From NCBI GenBank assembly GCA_040079935.1, contig JBEBJI010000005.1, forward strand, positions 1 through 64,000: a stretch of 64,000 nucleotides of DNA, given 5' to 3'. Source of the stretch: Methylotenera_A sp040079935 (GTDB taxonomy: Bacteria; Pseudomonadota; Gammaproteobacteria; Burkholderiales; Methylophilaceae). The position numbers and the translations under genes were made by a program. The notes under the pieces were generated by a model. That model saw nothing but the letters and a program-made list of their open reading frames with translations. It ran no database searches and was not told the origin of the DNA. Of this stretch, positions 35,717 to 44,415 are shown in pieces (position 1 is the stretch's first letter; every line of letters starts with the position of its first letter).

Positions 35717-36592
35717 CTAATGTGATTCATGCGCCATGGCTAAATAAACCACCGTTAACATCATGAAAATAAACGCTTGCAGCGCCACAATTAAAATATG
35801 AAAAATTGACCAACCAGCACCAAGAATCGCGCCAAATATTGTACCCGTTAAGCCAGTAGCAGCCCACAAACCTAGCAGCAAAAATATCACTTCTCCCGCG
35901 TACATATTACCGAACAACCGTAATGAATGTGAAAGCGGTTTTGAAATGTACTCAATCATATTAAATGCGAAGTTTGCCACGAACAAAAGCGGGCTTAATA
36001 ACAAACCTAAATAACCCAGCGCGCTTTTTGGTTTAAAGAATTTGGCGCCGCCGAAAGGTGCATAAAATAGTTCGTGTAGCCAACCACCTAGACCTTTGGC
36101 TTTAATCGAGAAGAAAATCATGAGAATCCACACAGCAAGTGCCAGTGCAAATGTAGTATTAATATCAGAAGTAGGAACTGCGCGCCATTTATCAAAACCG
36201 ATGGCGTGCATCAATTTAGCGAAAATATCTACTGGTAAAAAATCCATGGCATTCATAGCGAATACCCATAAAAAAACCGTCAATGCTGTTGGTGCTATAA
36301 AACTATGACGGTCGCCGTGGAAAATATTTTTTACTTGCTCATCCACAAAGCCAAAAACTAATTCAATGAAAGCTTGGCGCTTACTTGGAACGCCAGCTGT
36401 GGCACCACGGGCAACCCACCAAACAAATCCCATCACCAACAAACCCAAAACAACCGACATAATCAAAGTGTCGATATGCAAGGTCCAAAAACTACCATCG
36501 CCCACCGATTGCGCATTAAAACTTAAATGATGCTCGATGTAACTCGAAGGAGTTAGTGCGTGCTCAGCTTGTTGTGCGTGTTCTGTTGTCAT
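35717..36592 (-). CDS. atpB: ATP synthase F0 subunit a
   Basis: Stator channel subunit that delivers protons to the c-ring. The protein has 291 residues with five or six membrane helices. The essential arginine is in KPLSHSLRLFGNMYAGE near residue 220, and the C-terminal LQAFIFMMLTVVYLAMA helix is typical. The N-terminal HHLSFNA segment is periplasmic. Second gene of the operon, after atpI. Confidence 0.96.
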   Translation of the reverse strand: MTTEHAQQAEHALTPSSYIEHHLSFNAQSVGDGSFWTLHIDTLIMSVVLGLLVMGFVWWVARGATAGVPSKRQAFIELVFGFVDEQVKNIFHGDRHSFIAPTALTVFLWVFAMNAMDFLPVDIFAKLMHAIGFDKWRAVPTSDINTTFALALAVWILMIFFSIKAKGLGGWLHELFYAPFGGAKFFKPKSALGYLGLLLSPLLFVANFAFNMIEYISKPLSHSLRLFGNMYAGEVIFLLLGLWAATGLTGTIFGAILGAGWSIFHILIVALQAFIFMMLTVVYLAMAHESH

Positions 36593-36616
36593 ATCAATCG
36601 AAATTGCCTAATTTAA

Positions 36617-36991
36617 TTATATTTTACTATCCAACTTGCTCATTGCCGCGCCAGAAACTAAAGCTGCGGCCGCTAAACCTACAATTAGCGCGAATGGCAC
36701 TAATTGCTTATACACTTTAAAAGTGACTAACAGCAACACAAAAATCACTAAGACTTTTACTGCTTCTGCTTTCAACAAATTTATTAATACTGCTGTCGCA
36801 TCTTGTTTGTTACGCTGTGCAATCTTAGAGGCTAGAAAAACACCTACTATTACTGCAAAACCACCAAGTGCCGCGGATATGCTCGCGTGTGAACCTGATA
36901 TTAGCAATGAAACAATTGCGATTAATGCGGTTGCGATTACCTGCAAGCGTAACATTTTGCTAAAAACTGAAGCCGTTGTATTTTCTGTCAT
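36617..36991 (-). CDS. atpI: ATP synthase protein I
   Basis: Small membrane protein proposed to help assemble the c-ring. The ATG at 36989-36991 gives 124 residues (MTENTTASVF onward); the open frame extends upstream, but that start suits the family better. Four hydrophobic helices. First gene of the atp operon, about 100 bases downstream of parB, so the atp promoter probably lies at 36992-37092 or further upstream. Confidence 0.88.
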   Translation of the reverse strand: MTENTTASVFSKMLRLQVIATALIAIVSLLISGSHASISAALGGFAVIVGVFLASKIAQRNKQDATAVLINLLKAEAVKVLVIFVLLLVTFKVYKQLVPFALIVGLAAAALVSGAAMSKLDSKI

Positions 36992-37092
36992 TTTTATCAG
37001 CCAAAAATCAACTTTTGTTGCTTTTGAAATCAGATTTAGCAAAGTCCGCGATTTTGAATTATTACGGCTTTTTAGTCAAGCTTAATAAACAC

Positions 37093-37944
37093 TTAGCCTG
37101 TAATTTTCTTAATTATTTCGTCCAGCTGATCCAAATTACTGTAATTTATTTTGAGCGTTCCCGAGCCGTTTCCTTTAGCCGAAATGTTAACAATAGCACC
37201 AATTTTTTCACTTAATGCGTTTTGCAAGGTCAAAACGTCACGATTTGTTGTGGTTTTCTGTGCTTTTGGTTTGGCTTCAGCATTCACACTTTTTACCAAA
37301 TTTTCAACTTCTCGTACTGATAAATTTTGCTGCGCAATTTTATTAGCTAATAAAATTTGTTGCGCAGCATCCAAGCCAATTAGCGCTCGAGCATGTCCCA
37401 TATCCAACTTATTTTGCATCAACATGTCTTGTACCGTCTGCGTTAATGATAATAAGCGTAGTAGATTAGAAACTGCTACACGCGAACGGCCAACCGCATC
37501 TGCAGCCTTTTCGTGCGTCATAGCAAATTCATCAATCAGACGTTTTATGCCTTGCGCTTCTTCTAGCGGGTTTAAATTTTCACGTTGGATATTTTCAATC
37601 AAGGCCATTGCCAGCGCAGATTCATCGGCAATGTCTCGCACCAACACGGGTATTTGCTCTAAGCCTGCAATTTGACTGGCGCGCCAACGACGCTCACCCG
37701 CAATAATTTCAAATTTATCTGCCCCGATTTCTCTCACCAAAATTGGCTGCATAATGCCTTGTGATTTAATTGAATCCGCCAAGGCTTGTAGGGCGACATC
37801 ATCCATATGCGAACGCGGCTGATATTTGCCAGGCTGCAATTGCGCCACATTTAACGTGCGCAAAGCATCTCCACTTCTCGTTTCTTCAATATCGTTTGCT
37901 AATAAGGCATCCAAGCCACGCCCTAATCCCATTGGTTTAGCCAT
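37093..37944 (-). CDS. parB: Chromosome-partitioning protein ParB
   Basis: A CTP-dependent DNA clamp that loads at parS sites and spreads to organise the origin region. The protein has 283 residues: the GLGRGLDALLAND N-terminus that contacts ParA, the CTPase motif GERRWRAS near 95, a helix-turn-helix (MTHEKAADAVGRSRVAVSNLLRLL) near 145-170, and a C-terminal dimer domain. The ATG at 37942-37944 overlaps the parA end by 8 bases. Three parS sites lie 2-5 kb away (39777, 41356, 42560). Confidence 0.96.
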   Translation of the reverse strand: MAKPMGLGRGLDALLANDIEETRSGDALRTLNVAQLQPGKYQPRSHMDDVALQALADSIKSQGIMQPILVREIGADKFEIIAGERRWRASQIAGLEQIPVLVRDIADESALAMALIENIQRENLNPLEEAQGIKRLIDEFAMTHEKAADAVGRSRVAVSNLLRLLSLTQTVQDMLMQNKLDMGHARALIGLDAAQQILLANKIAQQNLSVREVENLVKSVNAEAKPKAQKTTTNRDVLTLQNALSEKIGAIVNISAKGNGSGTLKINYSNLDQLDEIIKKITG

Positions 37945-38722
37945 TATTTGCACCTTTAACTAATTGATTTTTAAGTATAATTTCATTTGCTAGCTCTAAA
38001 TATGCCACAGCGCCTTTAGAGGATTTGTCATAAATTAACACTGGCAATCCGTAACTAGGCGCTTCCGCCAAACGAATGTTACGAGGAATTACCGTGTTAT
38101 AAACCTTATCACCGAAATGGCTGACTAGCTGTGCCGATACTTGCTGTGCGAGCATATTGCGTGTATCAAACATGGTGCGCAACAAACCTTCTATTTCAAG
38201 CACAGGGTTTAAGTTTGCGCGTACTTTTTTTATGGTGTTTACCAAATCAGACAAACCTTCCAGCGCATAATACTCACACTGCATAGGAATCATCACGCTG
38301 TTCGCTGCCGTGAGCGCGTTCACGGTCACTAAATTAAGGGCAGGGGGACAATCCAGCAAAACATAATCATATTCTTGCTCTAAATTTGTTAGCGCCTGCT
38401 TTAAACGCATTTCACGCGCCAACTCGTTTACCAACTCAACTTCAGCACCCGCCAACTCTCGATTTGAAGGTGCGATGTGATAGCCGCCTTTTTCACAACT
38501 CACGATGACATCTTTTAACGAATTTTTACCTATCAGCACATGATAAATGCTCAGCTTCAAATGTGCTTTATCCACGCCACTGCCCGTGCTCGCATTGCCT
38601 TGTGGGTCCAAATCTATCAACAACACTTTTTTATAGTTTGCAGCTAAACTCGCGGCCAAGTTAACGCAAGTCGTGGTTTTACCCACACCGCCTTTTTGAT
38701 TAGTGATGGCTAATATTTTCAT
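37937..38722 (-). CDS. parA: Chromosome-partitioning ATPase ParA
   Basis: A Walker-type ATPase that binds DNA non-specifically and moves ParB-bound origins apart. The protein has 261 residues, with the deviant Walker A QKGGVGKTT at 8-16 (signature lysine included), YVLLDCPPALN near 122, and LRTMFDTRN. It overlaps rsmG upstream by 4 bases (ATGA) and parB downstream by 8, so rsmG-parA-parB form one unit. Confidence 0.97.
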   Translation of the reverse strand: MKILAITNQKGGVGKTTTCVNLAASLAANYKKVLLIDLDPQGNASTGSGVDKAHLKLSIYHVLIGKNSLKDVIVSCEKGGYHIAPSNRELAGAEVELVNELAREMRLKQALTNLEQEYDYVLLDCPPALNLVTVNALTAANSVMIPMQCEYYALEGLSDLVNTIKKVRANLNPVLEIEGLLRTMFDTRNMLAQQVSAQLVSHFGDKVYNTVIPRNIRLAEAPSYGLPVLIYDKSSKGAVAYLELANEIILKNQLVKGANNG

Positions 38723-39354
38723 TCATTATTCTCAAAAACTACTAAATGTCGTTCTGCCTGCAGGCCCGCCACTTTAAGCGAAATAATTTTATTAGGCTTA
38801 ATCTCCAAGCCTTCAAACGCTACTCGTTCAAATTCATGGTGCGGCACTGTGCCTTTCATTGCTAACCATTGCCCGTTTTTTGCAATCAAATGCTGCGTCA
38901 ACTTAATAAATAAACTAATTTCAGAAAAGGCGCGCGAAATAATTGCCTCAAACTTTTCTGTTGGATGGAAATTTTCAACCCGCTCATTGACGACCGTTAA
39001 ATTCTCCAAACCCAACTCACCTTTTACCTGGCGCATAAATATCGCTTTTTTCTGTACTGTATCAATCGTGGTTACTTGCAAATCTGGCAAACAAATCGCT
39101 AACACAACTCCAGGCAAGCCTCCGCCACTTCCAACATCTAACAAGCTTTTGAAGCTAATATATTGCAACACACTTAAACTATCTAGCAAGTGCAAAGTCA
39201 CCATTTCCAAAGGTTCACGCACAGCAGTTAAGTTATACACCTTATTCCATTTTTGTAGCAAACTTAAATATTGCAATAACTTTTGTTGCTTATCTGCCGA
39301 AACATCTAAGCCCATCTCGGCAATGCCCGCCTCCAATAACGCTGCTTGCGTCAT
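38719..39354 (-). CDS. rsmG: 16S rRNA (guanine-527-N7)-methyltransferase
   Basis: Methylates G527 of 16S rRNA using S-adenosylmethionine. The protein has 211 residues. The SAM-binding SLLDVGSGGGLPGVVLAI lies near 65-82, preceded by KWNKVYNLTAVRE and followed by ISRAFSEISLFI, both typical of RsmG. It overlaps mnmG by 4 bases, the common mnmG-rsmG-parA-parB arrangement. Confidence 0.96.
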   Translation of the reverse strand: MTQAALLEAGIAEMGLDVSADKQQKLLQYLSLLQKWNKVYNLTAVREPLEMVTLHLLDSLSVLQYISFKSLLDVGSGGGLPGVVLAICLPDLQVTTIDTVQKKAIFMRQVKGELGLENLTVVNERVENFHPTEKFEAIISRAFSEISLFIKLTQHLIAKNGQWLAMKGTVPHHEFERVAFEGLEIKPNKIISLKVAGLQAERHLVVFENNE

Positions 39355-41264
39355 ACTGCTTCTATATTAGCTTGGATAGCTTGCTTTTTATGTTTGCGTT
39401 TTAAGTAAACCAACAGTAGCGATATCGTCGCAGGCGTTATGCCCGAAATACGCCCAGCCTGACCAATCGTCTCGGGCTTATGCATAATTAATTTTTGACG
39501 CGCCTCAATGCTCAAGCCATGCACATCTGCATAATCAATCTCTGCACCAAGCTTGGCTTTCTCACTACCTTTTTGTTTGGCGATTTCTTCTTGCTGACGC
39601 GTGATGTAACCCTGATATTTCGCGGTAATTTCGACTTGCTCACGTACAGCTGGGTCAATCTCCCCTAAATCAACATCGCCCATACGCAACACCGCTTCAT
39701 AGCTCACCTCTGGGCGACGTAGCAACTCAAACAAACTATATTCGTGCTCCAGCGGTTTCCCTAAAATAGCTTCTTGTGTTTCACGTGAAACATCATTAGT
39801 AGCTATTTGCACAAAAGTCTTTTTCAACCGCGCTTGCTCACGCGAAACGGCTTCTAATTTTTTCTCAAATGCCGCCCATCGTACATCATCCACAAGGCCA
39901 AGCTCGCGGCCTTTGGCCGTTAAGCGCATATCGGCATTATCCTCCCTAAGTTGAAGGCGATATTCAGCGCGAGAAGTAAACATGCGATACGGCTCAGTCA
40001 CGCCCGTGGTGATTAGGTCGTCCACCAGCACACCCAAATACGCCTCGTCACGAGCTGGACACCAACCTTCCTTGTCTTGAACATAAAGCGCTGCATTAGC
40101 ACCCGCCAACAGGCCTTGCGCCGCGGCTTCTTCATAGCCTGTGGTGCCATTAATTTGCCCTGCAAAAAACAAACCTTGAATCGCTTTGGTTTCTAAACTG
40201 CTTTTTAATGCACGCGGATCATAATAATCGTATTCAATAGCATAGCCAGGACGCAGTATATATGCGCCTTCCAGGCCATTGATAGAACGCACCAACGCCA
40301 ACTGAATATCAAACGGCAAACTTGTTGAAATGCCATTTGGATAAATTTCGTTAGTGGTTAAGCCTTCTGGCTCTAAAAATATTTGATGCGATTCTTTATC
40401 TGCAAAACGGTGGATTTTATCTTCCACACTCGGGCAATAGCGCGGCCCCACCCCTTCAATCACGCCCGTGTACATAGGCGAGCGATCTAAACCGCTTCGA
40501 ATAATGTCATGCGTACGCTCGTTAGTATGCGTAATCCAGCACGGCATTTGCGCTGGGTGTTGCGCCACATTACCTATAAACGAAAATACTGGCGGCGGGT
40601 TATCGCCTGGCTGTTCTTGCATGACGCTGTAATTGATGGAGCGGCCATCAATACGCGGCGGCGTGCCAGTTTTCAATCGACCTGCGGGCAGATTAAGCTC
40701 GCGCAACCGCGCTGCAAGGCTTATTGCTGGCGGATCGCCCGCACGTCCTGCGCTATAGTTTTGCAAACCGACATGAATTAGTCCGCCTAAAAAAGTACCA
40801 GCAGTAAGTACCACGGACTTTGATTTGAAGCGCAAGCCAATCTGCGTAACAACACCAGCAACTCGCTCGCCCTCAAGAATAATGTCATCAACTGCCTGCT
40901 GAAATAGCCAAAGATTTGGCTGGTTTTCTAAGCGCTTTCTAATCGCAGCTTTATATAAAATACGGTCTGCCTGCGCCCGCGTGGCGCGTACAGCTGGACC
41001 TTTGCTGGAATTTAAAATGCGAAATTGAATGCCGCCTTCGTCTGTGGCTGCAGCCATTGCACCGCCTAGCGCATCAATTTCTTTTACCAAATGACCTTTG
41101 CCGATACCACCAATGCTAGGATTGCAAGACATTTGGCCTAATGTTTCGATATTATGCGTCAGCAATAAGGTTTTACGCCCCATTCTGGCACATGCAAGCG
41201 CCGCTTCGGTGCCCGCATGGCCGCCACCAACAACAATTACATCAAAAATATCAGGATAATTCAT
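39351..41264 (-). CDS. mnmG: tRNA uridine-5-carboxymethylaminomethyl modification protein MnmG
   Basis: FAD enzyme that works with MnmE to modify wobble U34 of several tRNAs. The protein has 637 residues, with FAD-binding VIVVGGGHAGTEAALACARMG at 10-30, CNPSIGGIGKGHLVKEIDALGG near 47-68, and a C-terminal helical domain (RISGITPATISLLLVYLK). The codons for NDVSRETQE contain a full parS site at 39777-39792. First gene of the mnmG-rsmG-parA-parB run; its promoter lies in 41265-41513. Confidence 0.97.
   Translation of the reverse strand: MNYPDIFDVIVVGGGHAGTEAALACARMGRKTLLLTHNIETLGQMSCNPSIGGIGKGHLVKEIDALGGAMAAATDEGGIQFRILNSSKGPAVRATRAQADRILYKAAIRKRLENQPNLWLFQQAVDDIILEGERVAGVVTQIGLRFKSKSVVLTAGTFLGGLIHVGLQNYSAGRAGDPPAISLAARLRELNLPAGRLKTGTPPRIDGRSINYSVMQEQPGDNPPPVFSFIGNVAQHPAQMPCWITHTNERTHDIIRSGLDRSPMYTGVIEGVGPRYCPSVEDKIHRFADKESHQIFLEPEGLTTNEIYPNGISTSLPFDIQLALVRSINGLEGAYILRPGYAIEYDYYDPRALKSSLETKAIQGLFFAGQINGTTGYEEAAAQGLLAGANAALYVQDKEGWCPARDEAYLGVLVDDLITTGVTEPYRMFTSRAEYRLQLREDNADMRLTAKGRELGLVDDVRWAAFEKKLEAVSREQARLKKTFVQIATNDVSRETQEAILGKPLEHEYSLFELLRRPEVSYEAVLRMGDVDLGEIDPAVREQVEITAKYQGYITRQQEEIAKQKGSEKAKLGAEIDYADVHGLSIEARQKLIMHKPETIGQAGRISGITPATISLLLVYLKRKHKKQAIQANIEAV
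39777..39792. promoter_or_regulatory. parS: parS site inside mnmG
   Basis: TGTTTCACGTGAAACA is an exact match to the conserved 16-bp parS palindrome. It lies in the mnmG frame where it spells part of DVSRET. Confidence 0.9.
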
Positions 41265-41355
41265 AGCTTACAGTTTAAATTTCATAGAATTAGATTCTAC
41301 TTTAAACCCGTGCTTAAGTCATGCAAAAGCATGTTTTTGCTGACTTTTTAGGTGT

Positions 41356-41371
41356 TGTTTCACGTGAAACA
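41356..41371. promoter_or_regulatory. parS: parS site upstream of mnmG
   Basis: An exact TGTTTCACGTGAAACA, extended to a perfect 20-bp palindrome at 41354-41373. It lies in the 249-base gap between the divergent mnmG and cytochrome c genes, which otherwise holds promoter-like AT-rich sequence. Confidence 0.93.
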
Positions 41372-41513
41372 ACATGATTAATTTACTTCAGACATAAATC
41401 CTTAACAAGGTTGGCATACAATTCGCTTGATGTATATCAAAGCTGTTCTTATTGAAACTCTGTAGCATAACACTGTGAATCAACCCTACTATTAACTAAA
41501 AATGGAGTATTAA

Positions 41514-41957
41514 ATGAAGAAATTAAATATCGCTTTAGCTGTGTTATTTAGCTTGGCCACAGTTTCGGCACAAGCGGATGTTGCAAATGCAGAAAAAATA
41601 GCGCAAAAGTACACTACTATCGCTAGAATTATAAACCCAGAATATGCAGGTCCTTCTGCGATTGCTGGCAAAATGTTCTTTAATCGCAAAATCAAAGGCG
41701 CTCACGACAAAGAAACCGCTTGCGCTTCTTGCCACACTCGCAACCCAGCAAATACAGGCAAACACATCATTACTGGCAAAGCAATTCGTCCACTTTCACC
41801 AGCAGTTAACGACAAACGCTTTAATGACATTGAAAATGTTGAAGATAAGTTTACAGAACACTGCAACGATATTATTGGTAGCGATTGTACTCCAGAAGAG
41901 AAAGCTAATTTTATCGGCTATTTATTGACAGAAAAAACACCTTCAGCCAAAAAATAA
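41514..41957 (+). CDS. Class-I c-type cytochrome, DUF1924/SHP-like
   Basis: A periplasmic monohaem cytochrome. Signal peptide at about 1-21 (cleavage near AQA-DVA), then a 126-residue mature protein with the haem motif CASCH at 70-74. ITGKAIRPLSPAVNDKRFND and two further cysteines, C117 and C125, follow; these could form a disulphide near the haem, as in the sphaeroides haem protein group. The gene is 15 bases upstream of a cytochrome b gene, an arrangement known for SHP-type electron-transfer pairs. The physiological substrate is not established. Confidence 0.85.
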   Translation: MKKLNIALAVLFSLATVSAQADVANAEKIAQKYTTIARIINPEYAGPSAIAGKMFFNRKIKGAHDKETACASCHTRNPANTGKHIITGKAIRPLSPAVNDKRFNDIENVEDKFTEHCNDIIGSDCTPEEKANFIGYLLTEKTPSAKK

Positions 41958-41972
41958 TTAAGGGGCAGTCTA

Positions 41973-42533
41973 ATGCAATATGTTTGGGACCCCTTTGTAA
42001 GAATCTTTCATTGGTCGCTAGTTATTGCATTCTCTGTGGCATTCTATACACATGCCTCCGAGTGGGATCGTCTCATTCATGTGCGGGCTGGTTATGTGGC
42101 AGGAGCTTTGCTACTAGCCCGCATTGTATGGGGTTTAATGAAAACGGGGTATGCTAGTTTTGACAGCTTTCCTTTCAATCCTATACAAGCGGCTAGCCAT
42201 ATATATCATGTCCTAAAAGGTAATGCCAGACGCTATATTGGCCACAATCCTGCTGGCTCACTAGTCATTTACGCCATGTTAATAACTGGGCTGACTGCTG
42301 TATTCTCAGGATGGCTAGTGTTTAATGACGGCTGGTTGATTAACCAGCCAGATTTTTTACAAGCGCTACACCAATACTCGACCTGGGGATGGCTAGTACT
42401 AGTGTCCATGCATGTGATTGGGGTGGTAGCCGAAAGTATATTGCATAAAGACAATCTAATTCGTGCCATGATTACGGGCTGTAAACGCGTCACTAGAAAA
42501 GGCGAGAAGCAGGCTAGGCAAAAAATTGCTTAG
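41973..42533 (+). CDS. Cytochrome b561-like membrane protein (partner of the DUF1924 cytochrome)
   Basis: A 186-residue membrane protein with four hydrophobic helices and haem-ligand histidines in WDPFVRIFHWSLV, HVRAGYVAGAL, HQYSTWGWL and MHVIGVVAESI. It is predicted to oxidise quinol and pass electrons to the periplasmic cytochrome encoded just upstream. The C-terminus is basic and cytoplasmic. It is co-transcribed with that gene, and a parS site follows its stop by 26 bases. Confidence 0.88.
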   Translation: MQYVWDPFVRIFHWSLVIAFSVAFYTHASEWDRLIHVRAGYVAGALLLARIVWGLMKTGYASFDSFPFNPIQAASHIYHVLKGNARRYIGHNPAGSLVIYAMLITGLTAVFSGWLVFNDGWLINQPDFLQALHQYSTWGWLVLVSMHVIGVVAESILHKDNLIRAMITGCKRVTRKGEKQARQKIA

Positions 42534-42559
42534 CATTAAATGTGTTGAATTAATAACCA

Positions 42560-42575
42560 TGTTTCACGTGAAACG
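42560..42575. promoter_or_regulatory. parS: parS site, one mismatch
   Basis: TGTTTCACGTGAAACG differs from the parS consensus only in the last base and keeps the 14-bp palindromic core. It lies between the cytochrome b and YegP-like genes. Confidence 0.85.
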
Positions 42576-42685
42576 TGTATCACAATAATTTAAAAGCACA
42601 AGCTCTTGACTAAGACATCATTGCACGCCTATAGTATTAACAGCGGCTAATGACGCTTTCACCGAACAAAAATGAGGAGAATAGT

Positions 42686-43018
42686 ATGGCGGGTAAATTT
42701 GAAGTTAAAACAGCAAAAAGCGGTCAAACACACTTTAATCTCTTGGCCGGTAATGGCCAAATTATTTTACAATCCGAAATGTATGAAAGCAAAGCCAGTG
42801 CATTAAATGGCATTGCCTCTATACAAAAAAATGCAGGTATGGATGACAGATATGATCGTCTAGTTTCAAAATCTGGCAAACCTTACTTTGTAATTAAAGC
42901 TGGTAATCATCAAGTCATTGGTCAAAGTCAACAATATGAATCAGAAGCGGGGCGCGATAATGGTATTGAATCTGTTAAGAAAAATGCTCCTGATGGCGAA
43001 GTAGTAGATTTAACTTAA
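42686..43018 (+). CDS. YegP/DUF1508 family protein
   Basis: A 110-residue soluble protein made of two tandem DUF1508 repeats, each with the pattern KF.V....G...F.L.A.NGQ.I..SE.Y.SK....GI.S......... (about residues 3-50 and 57-103). The family is widespread and small; its role is not established, although links to stress have been reported. The ATG at 42686 is chosen because GAGGAG (42674-42679) precedes it. A strong two-way terminator follows. Confidence 0.9.
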   Translation: MAGKFEVKTAKSGQTHFNLLAGNGQIILQSEMYESKASALNGIASIQKNAGMDDRYDRLVSKSGKPYFVIKAGNHQVIGQSQQYESEAGRDNGIESVKKNAPDGEVVDLT

Positions 43019-43032
43019 ATCTAATTCACAAT

Positions 43033-43059
43033 AAAAAAGGCGCCTTTTGCGCCTTTTTT
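43033..43059. terminator. Bidirectional rho-independent terminator
   Basis: A run of A, GGCGC, loop CTTTT, GCGCC and a run of T, lying between the convergent YegP-like and mnmE genes; usable in both directions. Confidence 0.85.
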
Positions 43060-43074
43060 ATTTACTCCCTACCC

Positions 43075-44415
43075 CTATTTGCCGATACAAAATTTACTAA
43101 ATATTTCGCCTAATAAATCATCTGGTGTAAATTCACCTGTAATACTACTTAGCGCATCTTGCGCCAATCGCAGGTCCTCCGCAATTAATTCCGCCAGATT
43201 CATATTTTTTTTTGCGCTTTGCAAATGCTCGTTGACTTGTTTCAAGGCTACCAAATGACGCGCGCGCGCCATATAAACGCCTTCAGCATTTTGTTGGTAA
43301 CCTACAATATTCAATAAATGCTGTTTTAGTAACTCAACACCTTCGCCCGTTTTTGCCGAAAGGTAAATGTGCATCTCGCCATGAATTTCTACAACTTTTG
43401 CCATCTCTTTCGTGCTATCAATTTTATTATGCACCCAAATTTTGCCGATTTCTTGCGGCAAGCGCGTTAAAATCGATTTTTCATTATCGCCAATACCATG
43501 AGCTGCATCCACCAATAATAATGCAACCTGCGCGTTTTCTAGCGCTCGATATGTTCTCTCAATTCCGATTTTTTCCACCGCGTCGCTTGTCTCGCGCAAC
43601 CCCGCAGTATCGATGATATGCAATGGCAACCCATTGATTTGTATCATATTTTTAATTGCATCGCGCGTCGTGCCCGCTATCGGCGTCACAATCGCCACTT
43701 CTTCGCCGCTCAATTGGTTCATCAAGCTGGATTTGCCCACATTCGGCTGGCCAATCAAAATTACATGTAAACCTTCGCGTAGTAAACTACCTTGTTTGGC
43801 TTTTAAGAACACAGCTTTCAATTCAGTCGCAATATCGTCCAGCTTTTCAGCAACTTTTCCCTGCGTAATAAAATCAATTTCTTCTTCAGGAAAATCCAAG
43901 CACGCTTCTACATACATACGCAAATTTATCAACTTGGCCAACACTAAATTAATGCTATTAGAAAACTCACCAGATAAAGATCTGACAGCACTTCGCGCTG
44001 CCTCCGCTGTTGAAGCGTTAATCACATCCGACACGGCCTCGGCCTGTGCTAAATCTATTTTGTCATTTAAGTAAGCGCGGCGCGTAAATTCACCTGGCTC
44101 GGCCTGACGCGCGCCTAAAGCTATGCAACGTGCTAAAAGAATCTGCATCAACGCAGTGCCACCATGCGCTTGTAGCTCTAAAACATCTTCGCCTGTATAT
44201 GAATGTGGATTTTGATAGAAAATCGCGATACCGCGATCAATTAATTCTTGGTTTGCGTCGTAGAAAGGCAAATAGGCCGCATAGCGTGGAGCAGGGCAAT
44301 GATTTAATATTTCGCTGGCGATGCATTGCGATAAATTGCCTGAAACCCTTACTACACCAATGCCACCAGCACCACTCGCTGTGGCAATAGCGACGATTGT
44401 ATCTTTATTTTGCAT
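43075..44415 (-). CDS. mnmE: tRNA modification GTPase MnmE
   Basis: A GTPase that, with MnmG, modifies wobble uridine U34 of tRNAs. The protein has 446 residues: an N-terminal tetrahydrofolate-binding domain (TIVAIATASGAGGIGVVRVSG), a helical domain, and an inserted G domain (GQPNVGKSSLMNQLSG near 221, DTAGLRETSD near 268). The catalytic C-terminal FCIGK closes the protein. Its start overlaps the yidC end by 11 bases. Confidence 0.97.
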   Translation of the reverse strand: MQNKDTIVAIATASGAGGIGVVRVSGNLSQCIASEILNHCPAPRYAAYLPFYDANQELIDRGIAIFYQNPHSYTGEDVLELQAHGGTALMQILLARCIALGARQAEPGEFTRRAYLNDKIDLAQAEAVSDVINASTAEAARSAVRSLSGEFSNSINLVLAKLINLRMYVEACLDFPEEEIDFITQGKVAEKLDDIATELKAVFLKAKQGSLLREGLHVILIGQPNVGKSSLMNQLSGEEVAIVTPIAGTTRDAIKNMIQINGLPLHIIDTAGLRETSDAVEKIGIERTYRALENAQVALLLVDAAHGIGDNEKSILTRLPQEIGKIWVHNKIDSTKEMAKVVEIHGEMHIYLSAKTGEGVELLKQHLLNIVGYQQNAEGVYMARARHLVALKQVNEHLQSAKKNMNLAELIAEDLRLAQDALSSITGEFTPDDLLGEIFSKFCIGK

